From assembly GCF_003086295.3 (NCBI RefSeq), contig NC_092051.1, positions 74,401,772 to 74,465,771 of the forward strand: a DNA stretch of 64,000 nucleotides, written 5' to 3'. Below the pieces are notes generated by a model that was given only the letters and a program-made list of their open reading frames with translations, was not told the DNA's origin and ran no database searches. The stretch is from Arachis hypogaea (taxonomy: Eukaryota > Streptophyta > Magnoliopsida > Fabales > Fabaceae). Shown here piece by piece: positions 46,705 to 57,257 of the stretch (the first letter of the stretch is position 1; the number at the start of each line of letters is the position of its first letter). The position numbers and the translations under genes are program-made.

Positions 46705-48176
46705 TTTTATATGTTTTTAAAAAATAATGAATAAATAAATGTTTATGAATTTCAACCCAAACTTGACAAATATTTGGTGAAATCTTTATCATGCAGTATA
46801 TAGTGAAGAACAAGTTTGGTGTTCAAAGCAAGCCAAGATGCATGCTAGTCTTAGGAGCTTTGAACAAAAACTTTTCATCACATTGCTTCAAACTAAGTTT
46901 GGTGTCACCCCATGGTGCCACCAAAATGCATATAAGGACCCACCAATAGTTAGTTAGTTAGTTGGAATTCATAAATGAACAATCAAATCCTTTCTTTCAT
47001 TTTATTCTAGCCGTAGAGTTTCAATTTTTTTATGATATTAATTGCCTTATTTTAAATCTTTATAGGAGAGGAAAAGAAGCATGAAAAGAGTATGGACATC
47101 CACAATAGTAAAAGGTGGTGGAGTTCCTTCTTTGTTCCATCTTTCTCTATGTCTTAAAATAAGGAAGATCTTGTATGAAATAGAACTTGCTTCTATGTTA
47201 TGTTAAACCTTTTTCAATCATGTCTTTTAAGTTTGTGGTATTGAATAAGTCTATGTGCACTAGTCTTTATGTTACTGCACCATCACTTAACTTACTTGTA
47301 TGCTTGTCCCTTTAAATCAAATAAAAAGAGAATGAGTGTTTTTAAAAGACCAGAAGTAGAGTTCATATTGTGGAAGTGCATTCATGAATCTTTGGGGTAG
47401 TCATAAGTTAGCTAAGTTGGTTCAACCACAAGGCTGGGATGACAATTATATGGCCTGAATACTTTGCTTTGGATACACTCATGAGACTAAGTTAATAACA
47501 AGATCCTAAGAAGAGAAAAGGGAAAGAATAATGGAAGTGAAAAACAAAAGAAAAAGAGTAAGCAATAAGGCTAGGCATCAATGGTTTTAATCTTGAGGCA
47601 AGTGTCTGTGGTGCTCCTGTGTGAGGGATCTACTTGGATGAATAAGCTCTTAGGGGTGCCTTATCACCTGGTAACTTGGGTTAACTAACTCGGGATTATC
47701 AGCTGAAAGTCCACTATCAAGAGTAACCTTCACTACAGAGCATTTAGTAACCCAAAGAGGTGCTGGACACCAAGGTCTCAAAAAAAGAAAATAAACAAAC
47801 TATATGCCTGTGGTGTGTATGTATGGGGGATAGGCTTGAGGGAGTAAGTCCTTAGGGGTGTCTCAACACCTAGCACCTTGAACCAACTGGTTCGGGAGTG
47901 TTGGCTAAAAGCTTATCTTAAAGAGTTGCCCCCTTACAGAGCACTTAGCCTAAATAACACAAACAACCCTTGAAATAACAATAAAAGGATCAATGAATAA
48001 AAGTCTCATGGGATATAAACAAAGTGGGTGTTTTAGGACATGATAAAGGTCTAAAAGCTAGTAATGGAATGAACCTAAGTTGCTATGCATGAAACCACCA
48101 TAAAATCAGTAACATGACTTCCACAAGAATGACTCATTCCTCTGGACATTTCATTCATCATTCTCTTGTTCCAGTA
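46705..48176 (+). other. Non-coding 3' region of element G
   Basis: No gene supported. AAGTTTGGTGT-type motifs are near 46813 and 46894. There are two similar blocks (about 47590-47760 and 47800-47960) with TGTGGTG...TTAGGGGTG...AACTNGGGA, an old internal duplication. Confidence 0.65.
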
Positions 48177-48213
48177 CTTACTTAGGGACAAGCAAGCTTT
48201 ATGTTTGGTGTTG
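48177..48213 (+). other. Decayed hairpin (loop GGGA) before 3' LTR of element G
   Basis: CTTACTTA-GGGA-CAAGCAAG forms eight pairs with two A-C mismatches, each explained by one G-to-A change. ATGTTTGGTGTTG follows, then the LTR at 48214. Confidence 0.65.
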
Positions 48214-50518
48214 TGATGCCAGGGCATCTTGGCCAGTTTCACTGACCTTTTCTTTACTGTTTTTAGGTTAGTTTCATGCATTTCTTTAGGAAATAAGCTA
48301 GTTTTGGGTAGATATTCACCTATGCCTTGATTCAAGCATACATTGTGCATTTTACATAATTTCATGAGGATTTTGCATAAGTTTAGTGACAATTATTATA
48401 TTGCATTACTCATGACTTGGACTAGAGCTTTGATGCACTTTATTGCTTGATTTCAGGACCAAAAGAAAGCAAGAAAAGGGGAGGTAACTTGCAAGGTTAA
48501 TGAGAAAAGTGATTGCCAATAACACTCTCAAAAAGCCATCAATGCCCACGTTAGAGAGTCACGTTAACTAAGTTAACGTGAACTCTAACGTGGAGAAGAG
48601 AAGTTGAGCCAACGTTAGTGACACTTAACATTGTCACTAACGTTGGCAATTACTCATAAGTGGCCACATTAGAAGCCACGTTAACCTAGTTAACGTGGCC
48701 TCTAACGTTAAGGGGGGAAGAGAAGCCAACGTTAGTGACACTCAACATTGTCACTAACGTTGGCCTATGATGCAAAGTACCACGTTAACTCCCACGTTAA
48801 CTTGGTTAACGTGGGAACTAACGTAAGGGATGAAGAGTTGTCGACAACGTTAGTGACACTCAACATTGTCACTAACGTTGAAGCAACCACACAACCCCCA
48901 AGAGTCACGTTAACTTCCACGTTAACTTGGTTAACGTGGAAGCTAACGATGAGGAATGAAGGATTAACCAACGTTAGTGACACTCAACATTGTCACTAAC
49001 GTTGGGATGGCTAAAGATGGCCACGTTAGAAGCCACGTTAACCTAGTTAACGTGGACTCTAACGTGAGACCTAGGGGCACATTGGAACGTTAGTGACAAT
49101 GTTGAATGTCACTAACGTTCTCGAAGGATGGCAAGGGCCACGTTAGAAGCCACGTTAACCTAGTTAACGTGGGCTTTAACGTGAAGCAAGAAGGGGCACA
49201 CTGGAACTTTAGTGATAATGTTGAGTGTCACTAACGTTCTCGAAGGTTCACAAGGCAACGTTAAAAGCCACGTTAACCTAGTTAACGTGGGTTTTAACGT
49301 GAGGCAAAGGGGTGCATTGGAACATTAGTGACAATGTTAAGTGTCACTAACGTTCTCGAACTATTATTCTCACTAAATATTAACACCCCTAACGTCCTGA
49401 ACTAAAGTCTCTGCCCACTTCGCACTTTCTCTCTGCAAGTAAAGCCAAGCCCAAATAAAGAAAGGAATTGCTTCAAACTCAAGATCCAAAGGCCCAAGAC
49501 TTGAAGAATCACACTAGAAGCTGAGAAGAGTAGTATATATAGGAGTAGCTTTGAATTGAGAAGGAGTTCTGGAAGGCTGGAAAAAAAGAGAACTACTCTC
49601 TATATTTACTTTCTTTGCAATTTCTAGTTTTATGATGTATTCTCCATCTTTGTTTTCATTTTCAAGATCTATGAACAACTAAACCCCTTTCATTGGGTTA
49701 GGGAGCTCTGTTGTAATTTGATGGATCAATACTAATTTTCATTATTCTTCTTCTATCTTTCCTCTTGATTTTACTTGAAAGCTTTCGATCTTCATCCAAT
49801 TTAGTAGTTATCTTGGAAGAGAAGCTATTCAAACTTGGATCTCTTTTGAACCTTGAAAGAGGAATGAAGAGATCAAGCTAGAAATGCTTTCTCATGCTGG
49901 ACCAAATTGGGTTTGGATGGGTATGTGACTATAACCCTCTCAACACTTGATTTGGGAAATGCATGTCGTATAATCAGTGACCATACTTCATCTCTTCTCA
50001 TGAGCAATTGACCAAGGAATTGGCTATTGATCAAGATTTGAGAGATTGAATTGCAAGAAATTGTAATTCAATCACTTAAGATTGCCAAGGAGATCAATGA
50101 GTGCATTGATTGAGGAAGAGATGAAAATGAACTTAATCCGGAGAATTGCAACATCTCCTAAGCCCAATGAACTCCCCATCTCTGATCTTACCCATTCTCT
50201 TTAATTTCTGCTATTTACTTTTATGAGCAAATCCCCCATTCCCATTTACAATTCTGCATTTTATTTTCATTCATTTACTTCCAGTTCTTTAATTCTAGCA
50301 TTTACTTTTCTGTTATTTACATTCCCGCCATTTTATTTTCTGCAACTCTCGATCCAAATTCTGGATTCGCTCAACTAGAACATTCTTCTAATTAAAGTTG
50401 CTTGATCAATCAATTCCTGTGGGATTCGACCTCACTCTATTGTGAGTTTTTACTTGACGACAACTTCGGTACACTTGTCGAAGGGAGATTTGTTGAGAGA
50501 CAAGTTTTTCGTGCATCA
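48214..50518 (+). mobile_element. 3' LTR of element G
   Basis: TGATGCCAGG to CGTGCATCA, 2305 bp. The hairpin array (48541-49352) is nearly identical to the 5' LTR one. TATATATA is at 49534-49541 and the U5 hairpin at 50431-50446. Confidence 0.92.
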
Positions 50519-50523
50519 CGCAT
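50519..50523. repeat. Target site duplication CGCAT (right) of element G
   Basis: Pairs with CGCGT at 41226-41230; the family C LTR resumes here with CATGCATACCG. Confidence 0.8.
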
Positions 50524-51674
50524 GCATACCGATGGAGCACGTTGTTCACTAAAGTGAAATCGTGGCCAGCGATTTTGCAACTCATTTTGGGCCCGATCCA
50601 ACTCATTTCTGATGCTATTCCGTGTAGAATTCAAGCTTGGGCAAGGGGAGAGCAATTGTTTTGTAGTTTTGCCATCATGTAGGTTAGTTTCTAGAGAGAG
50701 AAGCTTCCTCTTCTCTCTAGAATTAGGTTAGGTTAATCTCTTCTAGATTTAGGTTCAATTACATGTTTTCATCTTGTCTTCTTTTCAATTTCATGCTTCT
50801 ACTCTTTCATTTTCATGATTTGTAGTGTTAATTTCCTTTTTGTTCTCTTTTATGATGATGAACTATAGATGGATTTGGATCTCTTTTTATGAAATTTATG
50901 TTTGATGATCTTTTAATTGTTGAATTGAGTTTTGATTTACTTTCCTTGCAATTGGTAGTTGTTAGATTTTACTATTTCTTGCACATTTACCATGCTTTCC
51001 ATTTGTACCTACCAAGTGTTTGACAAAATGCTTGGTTGGGCTTTAGAGTAGATTTTGAGCATTGTTGGCTTGGAAAGAGTAATTGGGCAATCTTGAGTCA
51101 TTAATACCCAATTTAGACTGGTGATCTAGAGTTGTTTGTTAATATGATTTCCATTGACTCTAATCTCTTGCTAATTCAGTTAGTGAGTTGATTAGGACAT
51201 TTGGATTGAGGTTAACTAGTCTTGTTTGACTTTCTCTAATGGAAGATAACTTACACCATCTTCCAACATTGGGGATGATGAAATAAGATAAATTCTTGTT
51301 AAGTATTGTTATGATTAATGACTAGGATAGAAAGCCTATGATCTCAAACCTTGCCATGAATGTCTCTCTTTATTAATTGCTTTCTTTAATTGCTTGTTTG
51401 AATTACTTTTCTTGCCATTTATTTTCTTGTCCTCTTATCAAATCAAACCCCCCTTTTTGTTCTTCAAAGCCAATAATTGACCACTTCATTGCAATTCCTT
51501 GTGAGACGACCCGAAGTTTAAATACTTCGGTTAATTCTTAGTGGGGTTTGTACTTGTGACAAAACCATATTTTAATTAGATGTGAGAGTTGTTTGTTGGT
51601 TTAGAGCTATACTTACAACGAAGTAATTCCTTTCTTTAGGAAGAAAATCTAGACCGACAACAAGTTTCGTATCA

Positions 51675-51679
51675 TTATG
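51675..51679. repeat. Target site duplication TTATG (right) of family C element
   Basis: Pairs with 34280-34284; the element D LTR resumes here. Confidence 0.93.
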
Positions 51680-51713
51680 AAAGGTGTGATCACAATTTCG
51701 TGCACCACGTTTT

Positions 51714-51731
51714 TGGCGCCGTTGCCGGGGA
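51714..51731 (+). other. Primer-binding site of element D
   Basis: TGGCGCCGTTGCCGGGGA, a perfect tRNA-Asp type site, six bases after the LTR end. Confidence 0.9.
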
Positions 51732-52748
51732 TTGTTCGAGTTTGGTCAACTGACGGTTTATTTTGTTGCTTAGATTAGGAAAAATTTATCTTTTTTTTGG
51801 TTTAGAGTCAGTAAAATTGAGTCTTCTATTATTGTTTTTGGTTAAAATTTTAAAATCCTTATTTTCTTTTTCTAAATTATTTTTGAAAATTTTTAAAACC
51901 AATAACCTTATAATTTAGTCTTCTGTTTGAGTTTTGTTTCATGTTTTAAGTTTGGTGTCAATTGCATGATTTTATTTTTCTTTCAATTTTTCGAATTATA
52001 TGTTCTTAGTTCTTTCTTAATCTTCAAGTTGTTCTTGTTTATTTTCCTTGTTTGATCTTTAGTTTTTTCTGGTTTTGTGTCTTTTCTTGTTTTTCTTGTT
52101 CATTTTTGAATTATTAGTGTCCAAAGTATAAAAATTTTTAAGTTTGGTGTCCTTTGTGTTTTTATTTTCTTAAAAATTTCCAAAATTTATTCTTGGTGTT
52201 CATCTTGATCTTCAAGTGTTCTTGGTGTTCATGTTGACATTCAAAGTTTTATTGTTAGCTTTCTTTGTTTTGATCTAAAAATTCTATGTTTGGTGTCATT
52301 TTATTGTTTTTCTCTTTCCTAATTAAATTAAAAAATTCAATAAAATATCTTTCCCTTTATTTACTCATCTTTTTCGAATTCCTTAGGTTGACTTAGTCAA
52401 AATTTTTAAATTTGGTAGTTTCTTGTTAGTCAAGTTAAAATTTCATTTTTAAAAGTTTATCTTTTTAAATCTTTTTCAAAACTTCCTAACCACTCTCCCT
52501 CTCTTCATTTTTTGAAACTCCACACTCAAAATTTTTCAAATCTTTTTAATTAATTAATTATTTTAGTTTTCAATTTTCTTTTATTTTTCTTCTTTTAAGT
52601 TTTGAAACTTATACTTTTTTCCATTCACTTTATTTTAAATTCTTTAATTTCAAATTAGCATTAAATAAATAAAATAAAAACAAAAATATTTTGATTTTCT
52701 TTTACTTTATTTCTATTTTACAATCCACAACATCTCCCTTCCTCCATC
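51732..52748 (+). other. AT-rich leader of element D
   Basis: It matches the leader of A' in character. AAGTTTGGTGTC-type motifs are near 51948, 52140 and 52287. No gene. Confidence 0.78.
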
Positions 52749-52843
52749 ATGGATCTAAGTGGAAATGAACAGCCCAGAAGGAATTTGGGGTCATATGCTA
52801 ACGCCACTACTGCTTCATATGGGAATAGTATCTGTATACCACC
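52749..52843 (+). pseudogene. Start of gag of element D, cut by Tat-2
   Basis: ATG 52749 opens with MDLSGNEQPRRNLGSYA and continues to GNSICIPP, parallel to the ARRMLGDF and GRSISIPN segment near residue 55 of the A' Gag. Tat-2 interrupts after CCACC. Confidence 0.7.
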
Positions 52844-53383
52844 TGTTCACACCTTGGGCCGAGCTATCCAACCCGAGATGTTCGGTGACAAAGCGACCGA
52901 CCTCTTCAGGTCAGGCTATCCGACCTCTTCTCAAAGAGGTCGGCCAAATCGACAGGAAAGCCCAATAAAGGGCCCAAATAGAGGAACATGACCCAAATCC
53001 ACAGGCCGTCCGAGCCTATAGAGATAAGGGCGGTTCCCTTGAAGATAAGCTGACCTAAACTCAAAGATAAATATAAGATAAGATAACTAACTTATCTTAT
53101 CCAGAAAGGTCACTCTACAACCACTATAAATATACTGGAGCACCCAGGTATAACTCATACTCTGATTCTACTAAAAACCTGCCTAATACCCATGCTAACT
53201 TAAGCATCGGAGTCTCTTGCAAGTACCCCCACCCTCCGGTGACCAAGGATCAGAAGTGCAGCCAGTCCAACAAGTGGGACACAACAGCCCCGGCCACCAC
53301 CAACCAGCCAGACACGTCATCTCCGACCAGTACAGAAGATCTCATCCGAGATCGGTCTACAGTTTCAGGTAATCCTCGGAACA
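52844..53383 (+). mobile_element. 5' LTR of Tat-2
   Basis: TGTTCACACC to CCTCGGAACA, 540 bp, TATAAATA at 53125-53132. The primer site TGGCGCCGTTGCCGGGGA follows at 53385-53402. CCACC precedes it; its partner is lost with the 3' end. Confidence 0.92.
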
Positions 53384-53424
53384 TTGGCGCCGTTGCCGGG
53401 GAACCTGGAAGTCATCCCATCCCC

Positions 53425-54659
53425 ATGGCGGACGACCATGACAACGACCACGATTCAGATCTAGAGGATAAAACGCCGCACAAAAATGCGGACGCTACAA
53501 CAAAAGATACTCCAGAATCTAACGGAGACAAAAAGTCATCAAATCTATGAGTAATAGAAGTACTTAAAAATCATTTAAAGCAACTTGAAAAAGAAAGCCA
53601 GCATCAACGAGAAGTTGGCAAGGATCTACAAAGAGAGGTAAGGCGACGTCGAGAGCTAGAAGATAAAATCCTACAACTCGAAGCCGATCTCAAAGCAAAG
53701 GCTACCCGGACCACCCCTGAGGACAATTCACGCAAAGATCAAGATCCATTCACTAGGGACATCATGAAAACTAAAATTCCTAAGGACTTCAAACTCCCGG
53801 ATATGACGCTGTATGATGGCACTACAGATCCCAACCATCACCTCAGCAACTTCAGAAGCAGAATGTACCTCACCGACGCCTCGGACGCGGTTTACTGCAA
53901 AGCTTTTCCAACGACCCTCACAAAGACAGCAATTAGATGGTTCGACAACTTACCTCCTAAGTCCATCTCAAGCTTTAACGACCTAGCCAAAAAATTCCTA
54001 GCCAGATTCTCCATCCAAAAAGACAAGGCCAAGCACGCCCCCAGTCTACTAGGAATCAGGCAAGGAGATAGGGAAAGTCTTTGTAATTACATGGAGAGAT
54101 TCAACAAAACATGCCTAGACATACAAAGCTTGCCAACAGAGGCCGCCATCATGGGCTTCATCAATGGCCTACGAAAGGGACCTTTCAGCCAATCTATATC
54201 GAAGAAATATCCCACATCTCTGGATGAGGTGCAGGAGCGAGCGGAAAAATATTTCAACATGGAAGAAAACTCTCAGTTGGGAGAAACCTCAAAATATGGA
54301 TTCTCCTACCGAGACAAAGATAAAGAATCCAAAAAGAAGGAAGATCGACAAGGGGAAAAATTAAAAAATATCATAATTACACCCCTCTTATGGTATCCCT
54401 GGTAGATGTCTACAAAGAAGTTTGCCATACGGAAAAGATACCCCCAGCTCGACCACTCAAAGGCAAAAGAGGAGGAGGAAATCGGAACGAATACTGTAAA
54501 TATCACTGAGTCCGAGGGCATTCTACCAACGAATGCTTCGACTTAAAAAATATCATAGAAAAATTAGTAAGAGAAGGAAAACTAGATCGGTTTCTGGCCA
54601 CCCGAGATGATGATCAAAGAAAGAAAAGAAGGGATGAAGATGTCGGACGAGTCGAGTGA
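53425..54659 (+). pseudogene. gag of Tat-2
   Basis: ATG 53425 (MADDHDND). TGA at 53548-53550 interrupts, the same frame reopens and covers the Gag core (LYDGTTDPNHHLSNF, FNDLAKKFLARF) intact across the site where Tat-1 has its deletion. A frameshift lies near 54360 and a TGA in the zinc-finger region near 54508. The last stop, TGA at 54657, is a CGA arginine codon in Tat-1. Confidence 0.86.
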
Positions 54660-55365
54660 TCACCTCGTACACCAGAAAGACATTTCCATATGATACACAG
54701 AAGATTTGCAGGAGGAGGAATCTCCAAATCATCCCGTAAAAGATATCTCAAAGAAGTATATCATGTCGAAGAAAAGGAGGAAGCTCCCAACATCCCTGCA
54801 ATCACATTCACCAAAGAAGATGCATCCGGTATCATCTCAGGACACGACGACCGCATGGTCATCACCATCATACTGGCAAACGCCAATCTCCACTGCACAT
54901 TAATAGACCAAGGGAGCTTCGCCGACATCTTATTCAAAACTGCCTTCGACAAGCTCGACTTAGAAGAAAAGGAGCTTAGAGCATACCCTAACAGCCTGTT
55001 CGGACTGGGAGATACCCCAGTACAATCACTGGGATACGTGTCACTACATACAACCTTCGGAAAAGGGAACCAATCCAGAACACTCAAGATAGACTATATC
55101 GTGGTCGACGTAAATTCAGCCTATAATGCCCTAATAGGTTGGACAACACTAAATCAACTCAGCGCAATAGTCTCAACTCTACATCTATGCATGAAATTCC
55201 CAACTACAGAAGGGATAGCTACAATAAAAGCAGATCAAAAGATGGCACGCAGCTGTTATAATGAAAGTCTAAACCTCAGAGGCAGAGGAGAAGAGTTCCA
55301 TACAATTGAGCTTGATGGAGTTCAGAGACGAGAAGAACTCCGTCCACAGCCCAGAGGAGAATAGA
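54660..55365 (+). pseudogene. Protease region of Tat-2
   Basis: Open for 224 codons from the ATG at 54690. The active-site region reads LIDQGSFADIL, where Tat-1 has LIDEGSSTDIL, so the serine after Gly-Ser is replaced by Phe. The frame breaks at 55365, before the reverse transcriptase. Confidence 0.8.
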
Positions 55366-56834
55366 GAAAGTTCAGATCGGAGATACCTCGGACAAAATAA
55401 CTAATATTGGCATGATCCTGAAGGGAGGCGCAAAAGAATTACTAGTACAGTCTTTACGAGATAATGTCGGTCTCTTCGCATGGAAAGCTGTAGACATGCC
55501 AGGCATAGACCCCAAGCTAATGAGTCACAAGTTCGAGGTCTATCCAGGATCTCGGCCGGTACAGCAGAGACGAAGAAAACTTGGGCCAGAATGATCCCAA
55601 GCTGTGGAAGAACAGGTACAAGCACTACTGGAGACAGGATTCATAAGAGAATTCAAGTACCCACTATGGCTAGCTAACGTCGTCTTGGTGAAAAAATCAA
55701 ATGGGAAATGGCGAATGTGCACCGACTACACCGATCTCAACAAAGCCTGCCCAAAAGATCCTTATCCACTCCCAAGTATCGACGCTCTGGTAGATGCTTC
55801 ATTCGGATATAGATACCTCTCGTTTATGGATGCATATTCCGGATACAACCAAATCCCCATGTATCCACCAGATTAAGAAAAGACCCCGTTTTTAACGCCA
55901 AAAGCAAATTACTGCTACATTGTGATGCCTTTCGGTCTCAAAAATACGGGAGCTACGTATCAAAGGCTAATGAATAAAGTCTTTTCAGATCATATCGGAA
56001 AAATCATGGAAGTCTACGTGGACGACATGTTAATAAAGACACAAAGCAAAGAGACATTACTGTCCGACCTGGCTCAAGTGTTAGACACTATAAGGAAGCA
56101 TGACATGCGACTCAATCCCGAAAAATGCACCTTTGCAGTAGAAGCGGGCAAATTCTTAGGTTTCATGCTCACATAAAGAGGAATTAAAGCAAATCCGGAC
56201 AAATGCCAGGCCATACTCAACATGAAGAGCCCAATTTGTGTCAGAGAGGTACAATAACTCAACGGGAGATTAGCAGCCTTATCCGGATTCTTAGCGGGAT
56301 CAGCGATAAGATCTCTCCCCTTCTATGCCACTTTAAGGAAAGGAAAGAAGTTCGAATGGACAATGGAATACGAGCAACCATTCCAGGATTTCAAAAATTT
56401 CCTTGGACGACCACCTATCCTAACTCGACCACGAGAGGAAGAACCACTCGTATTATACCTTGCGGTAGGAAGTCAGGTAGTAGCCTCAGCACTGGCTCGA
56501 GAGGACGACAAAGGGCAACAAACCTGTATACTTCATTAGTAAAGCACTGCAGGGATCCGAGCTGAACTACCAAAAAATAGAAAAGTTTGCCTACACTCTC
56601 ATACTGACATCTCGACGACTTCGCCCGTACTTCCAGGCTCACACCATTAAGGTTCGGACCGACCAGCCCATAAAAGGGATACTGCAGAAAACAGATCTAG
56701 CAGGCAGAATTTTACAATGGGCAGTCGAGTTATCCGAGTTTGACCTCCAATATGAAGCTCAGACAGCCATCAAATCACAATACTTGGCTGACTTTATTGC
56801 AGAATTCACAGATACCCTGGAAACCCCCACAGAA
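55366..56834 (+). pseudogene. Reverse transcriptase and first RNase H of Tat-2
   Basis: Fingers and palm motifs (KSNGKWRMCTDYTDLN, FMDAYSGYN) and YVDD at 56015-56026. Stops include 55592 (TGA), 55874-55876 (TAA, shared with Tat-1), 56174 (TAA) and 56255 (TAA). The connection and first RNase H run to the stop TGA before FYVDGSSN. Confidence 0.88.
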
Positions 56835-56837
56835 TGA

Positions 56838-57257
56838 AATTTCTACGTGGACGGGTCTTCAAATAAGACTAGAAGCGGCGCAGGTGTGATAATAGAAAGC
56901 AACCAAGGAACCCAAGTTGAGCTTTCCCTCAAATTTGGGTTCCCGGCCTCAAACAACCAGGCGGAATATGAAGCATTACTAGCTGGTTTGAAGCTGGCTA
57001 AGGAGGCTGGAGCTCAAAAACTCAACATCTTCAGCGATTCACAAGTAGTCACCTCACAAATAACAGAGAGCTACCAAGCCAAAGATCCCACCATGAAAAA
57101 GTATTTGGATAAAACCAAGGAACAGCTCGGACAACTCGGGGAATATAAGATCTACCACATACCCCGTGAACAAAATGCTCGAGCTGATGCACTCTCAAAA
57201 TTAGCCAGCACCAAACCAAGGGGCAACAACAGAAGCCTCATCCAGGAAATGCTGTAG
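56838..57257 (+). pseudogene. Second RNase H of Tat-2
   Basis: FYVDGSSNKTRSGAGVI, QAEYEALLAGLKLA and FSDSQVV: all three acidic sites are kept, better preserved than Tat-1 (which has HTKYEGLLAG). It ends at TAG 57255-57257. Confidence 0.85.

Larger units (their letters stand above)
41231..50518 (+). mobile_element. Element G: non-autonomous Athila-like element with palindromic LTRs
   Basis: 5' LTR 41231-43524, primer site, gag-protease with integrase-like tail, hairpin, 1.5 kb non-coding, hairpin, 3' LTR 48214-50518. In the first 300 bp of the two LTRs I see three differences, so it is among the youngest insertions here. It has no ORF2, unlike its relative E. Confidence 0.93.
34285..51674 (+). 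mobile_element. Family C element: non-autonomous LTR element with an orphan ORF
   Basis: 5' LTR 34285-35694, primer site, orphan ORF, hairpin, CpG-dense block, 2.2 kb of AT-rich sequence, hairpin with polypurine tract, and a 3' LTR (40766-41230, 50519-51674) split by element G. No gag core, protease or polymerase motif is visible, so it is a large derivative that needs all enzymes in trans. Confidence 0.9.
40766..51674 (+). mobile_element. 3' LTR of family C element, split by element G
   Basis: TGATACACCCC at 40766. It breaks at 41230 within a CATGTACGCGT stretch, resumes at 50519 and ends TTTCGTATCA at 51674. It retains a segment with CTAGAGAGAGAAG facing CTTCTCTCTAG (about 50690-50720) that the 5' LTR lost. 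Confidence 0.9.
32747..51707 (+). mobile_element. 5' LTR of element D, split by family C element
   Basis: TGATGAGCGG at 32747; the LTR is broken after TTATG at 34284, resumes at 51675 and ends CGTGCACCA at 51707. TATAAAA is at 33318-33324 and the U5 hairpin CCTTAC/GTAAGG at 34219-34234. It lacks the 74-bp primer-site unit of A', so it shows the older LTR end. Confidence 0.9.
32747..52843 (+). mobile_element. Element D: A-family element, 5' LTR and start of gag only
   Basis: The LTR (32747-34284 continued at 51675-51707) is split by the family C element. A primer site (51714), a 1-kb leader and the first codons of gag (52749-52843) follow, then Tat-2 interrupts. The rest of D is not in the window. 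TATAT precedes the LTR. Confidence 0.88.
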
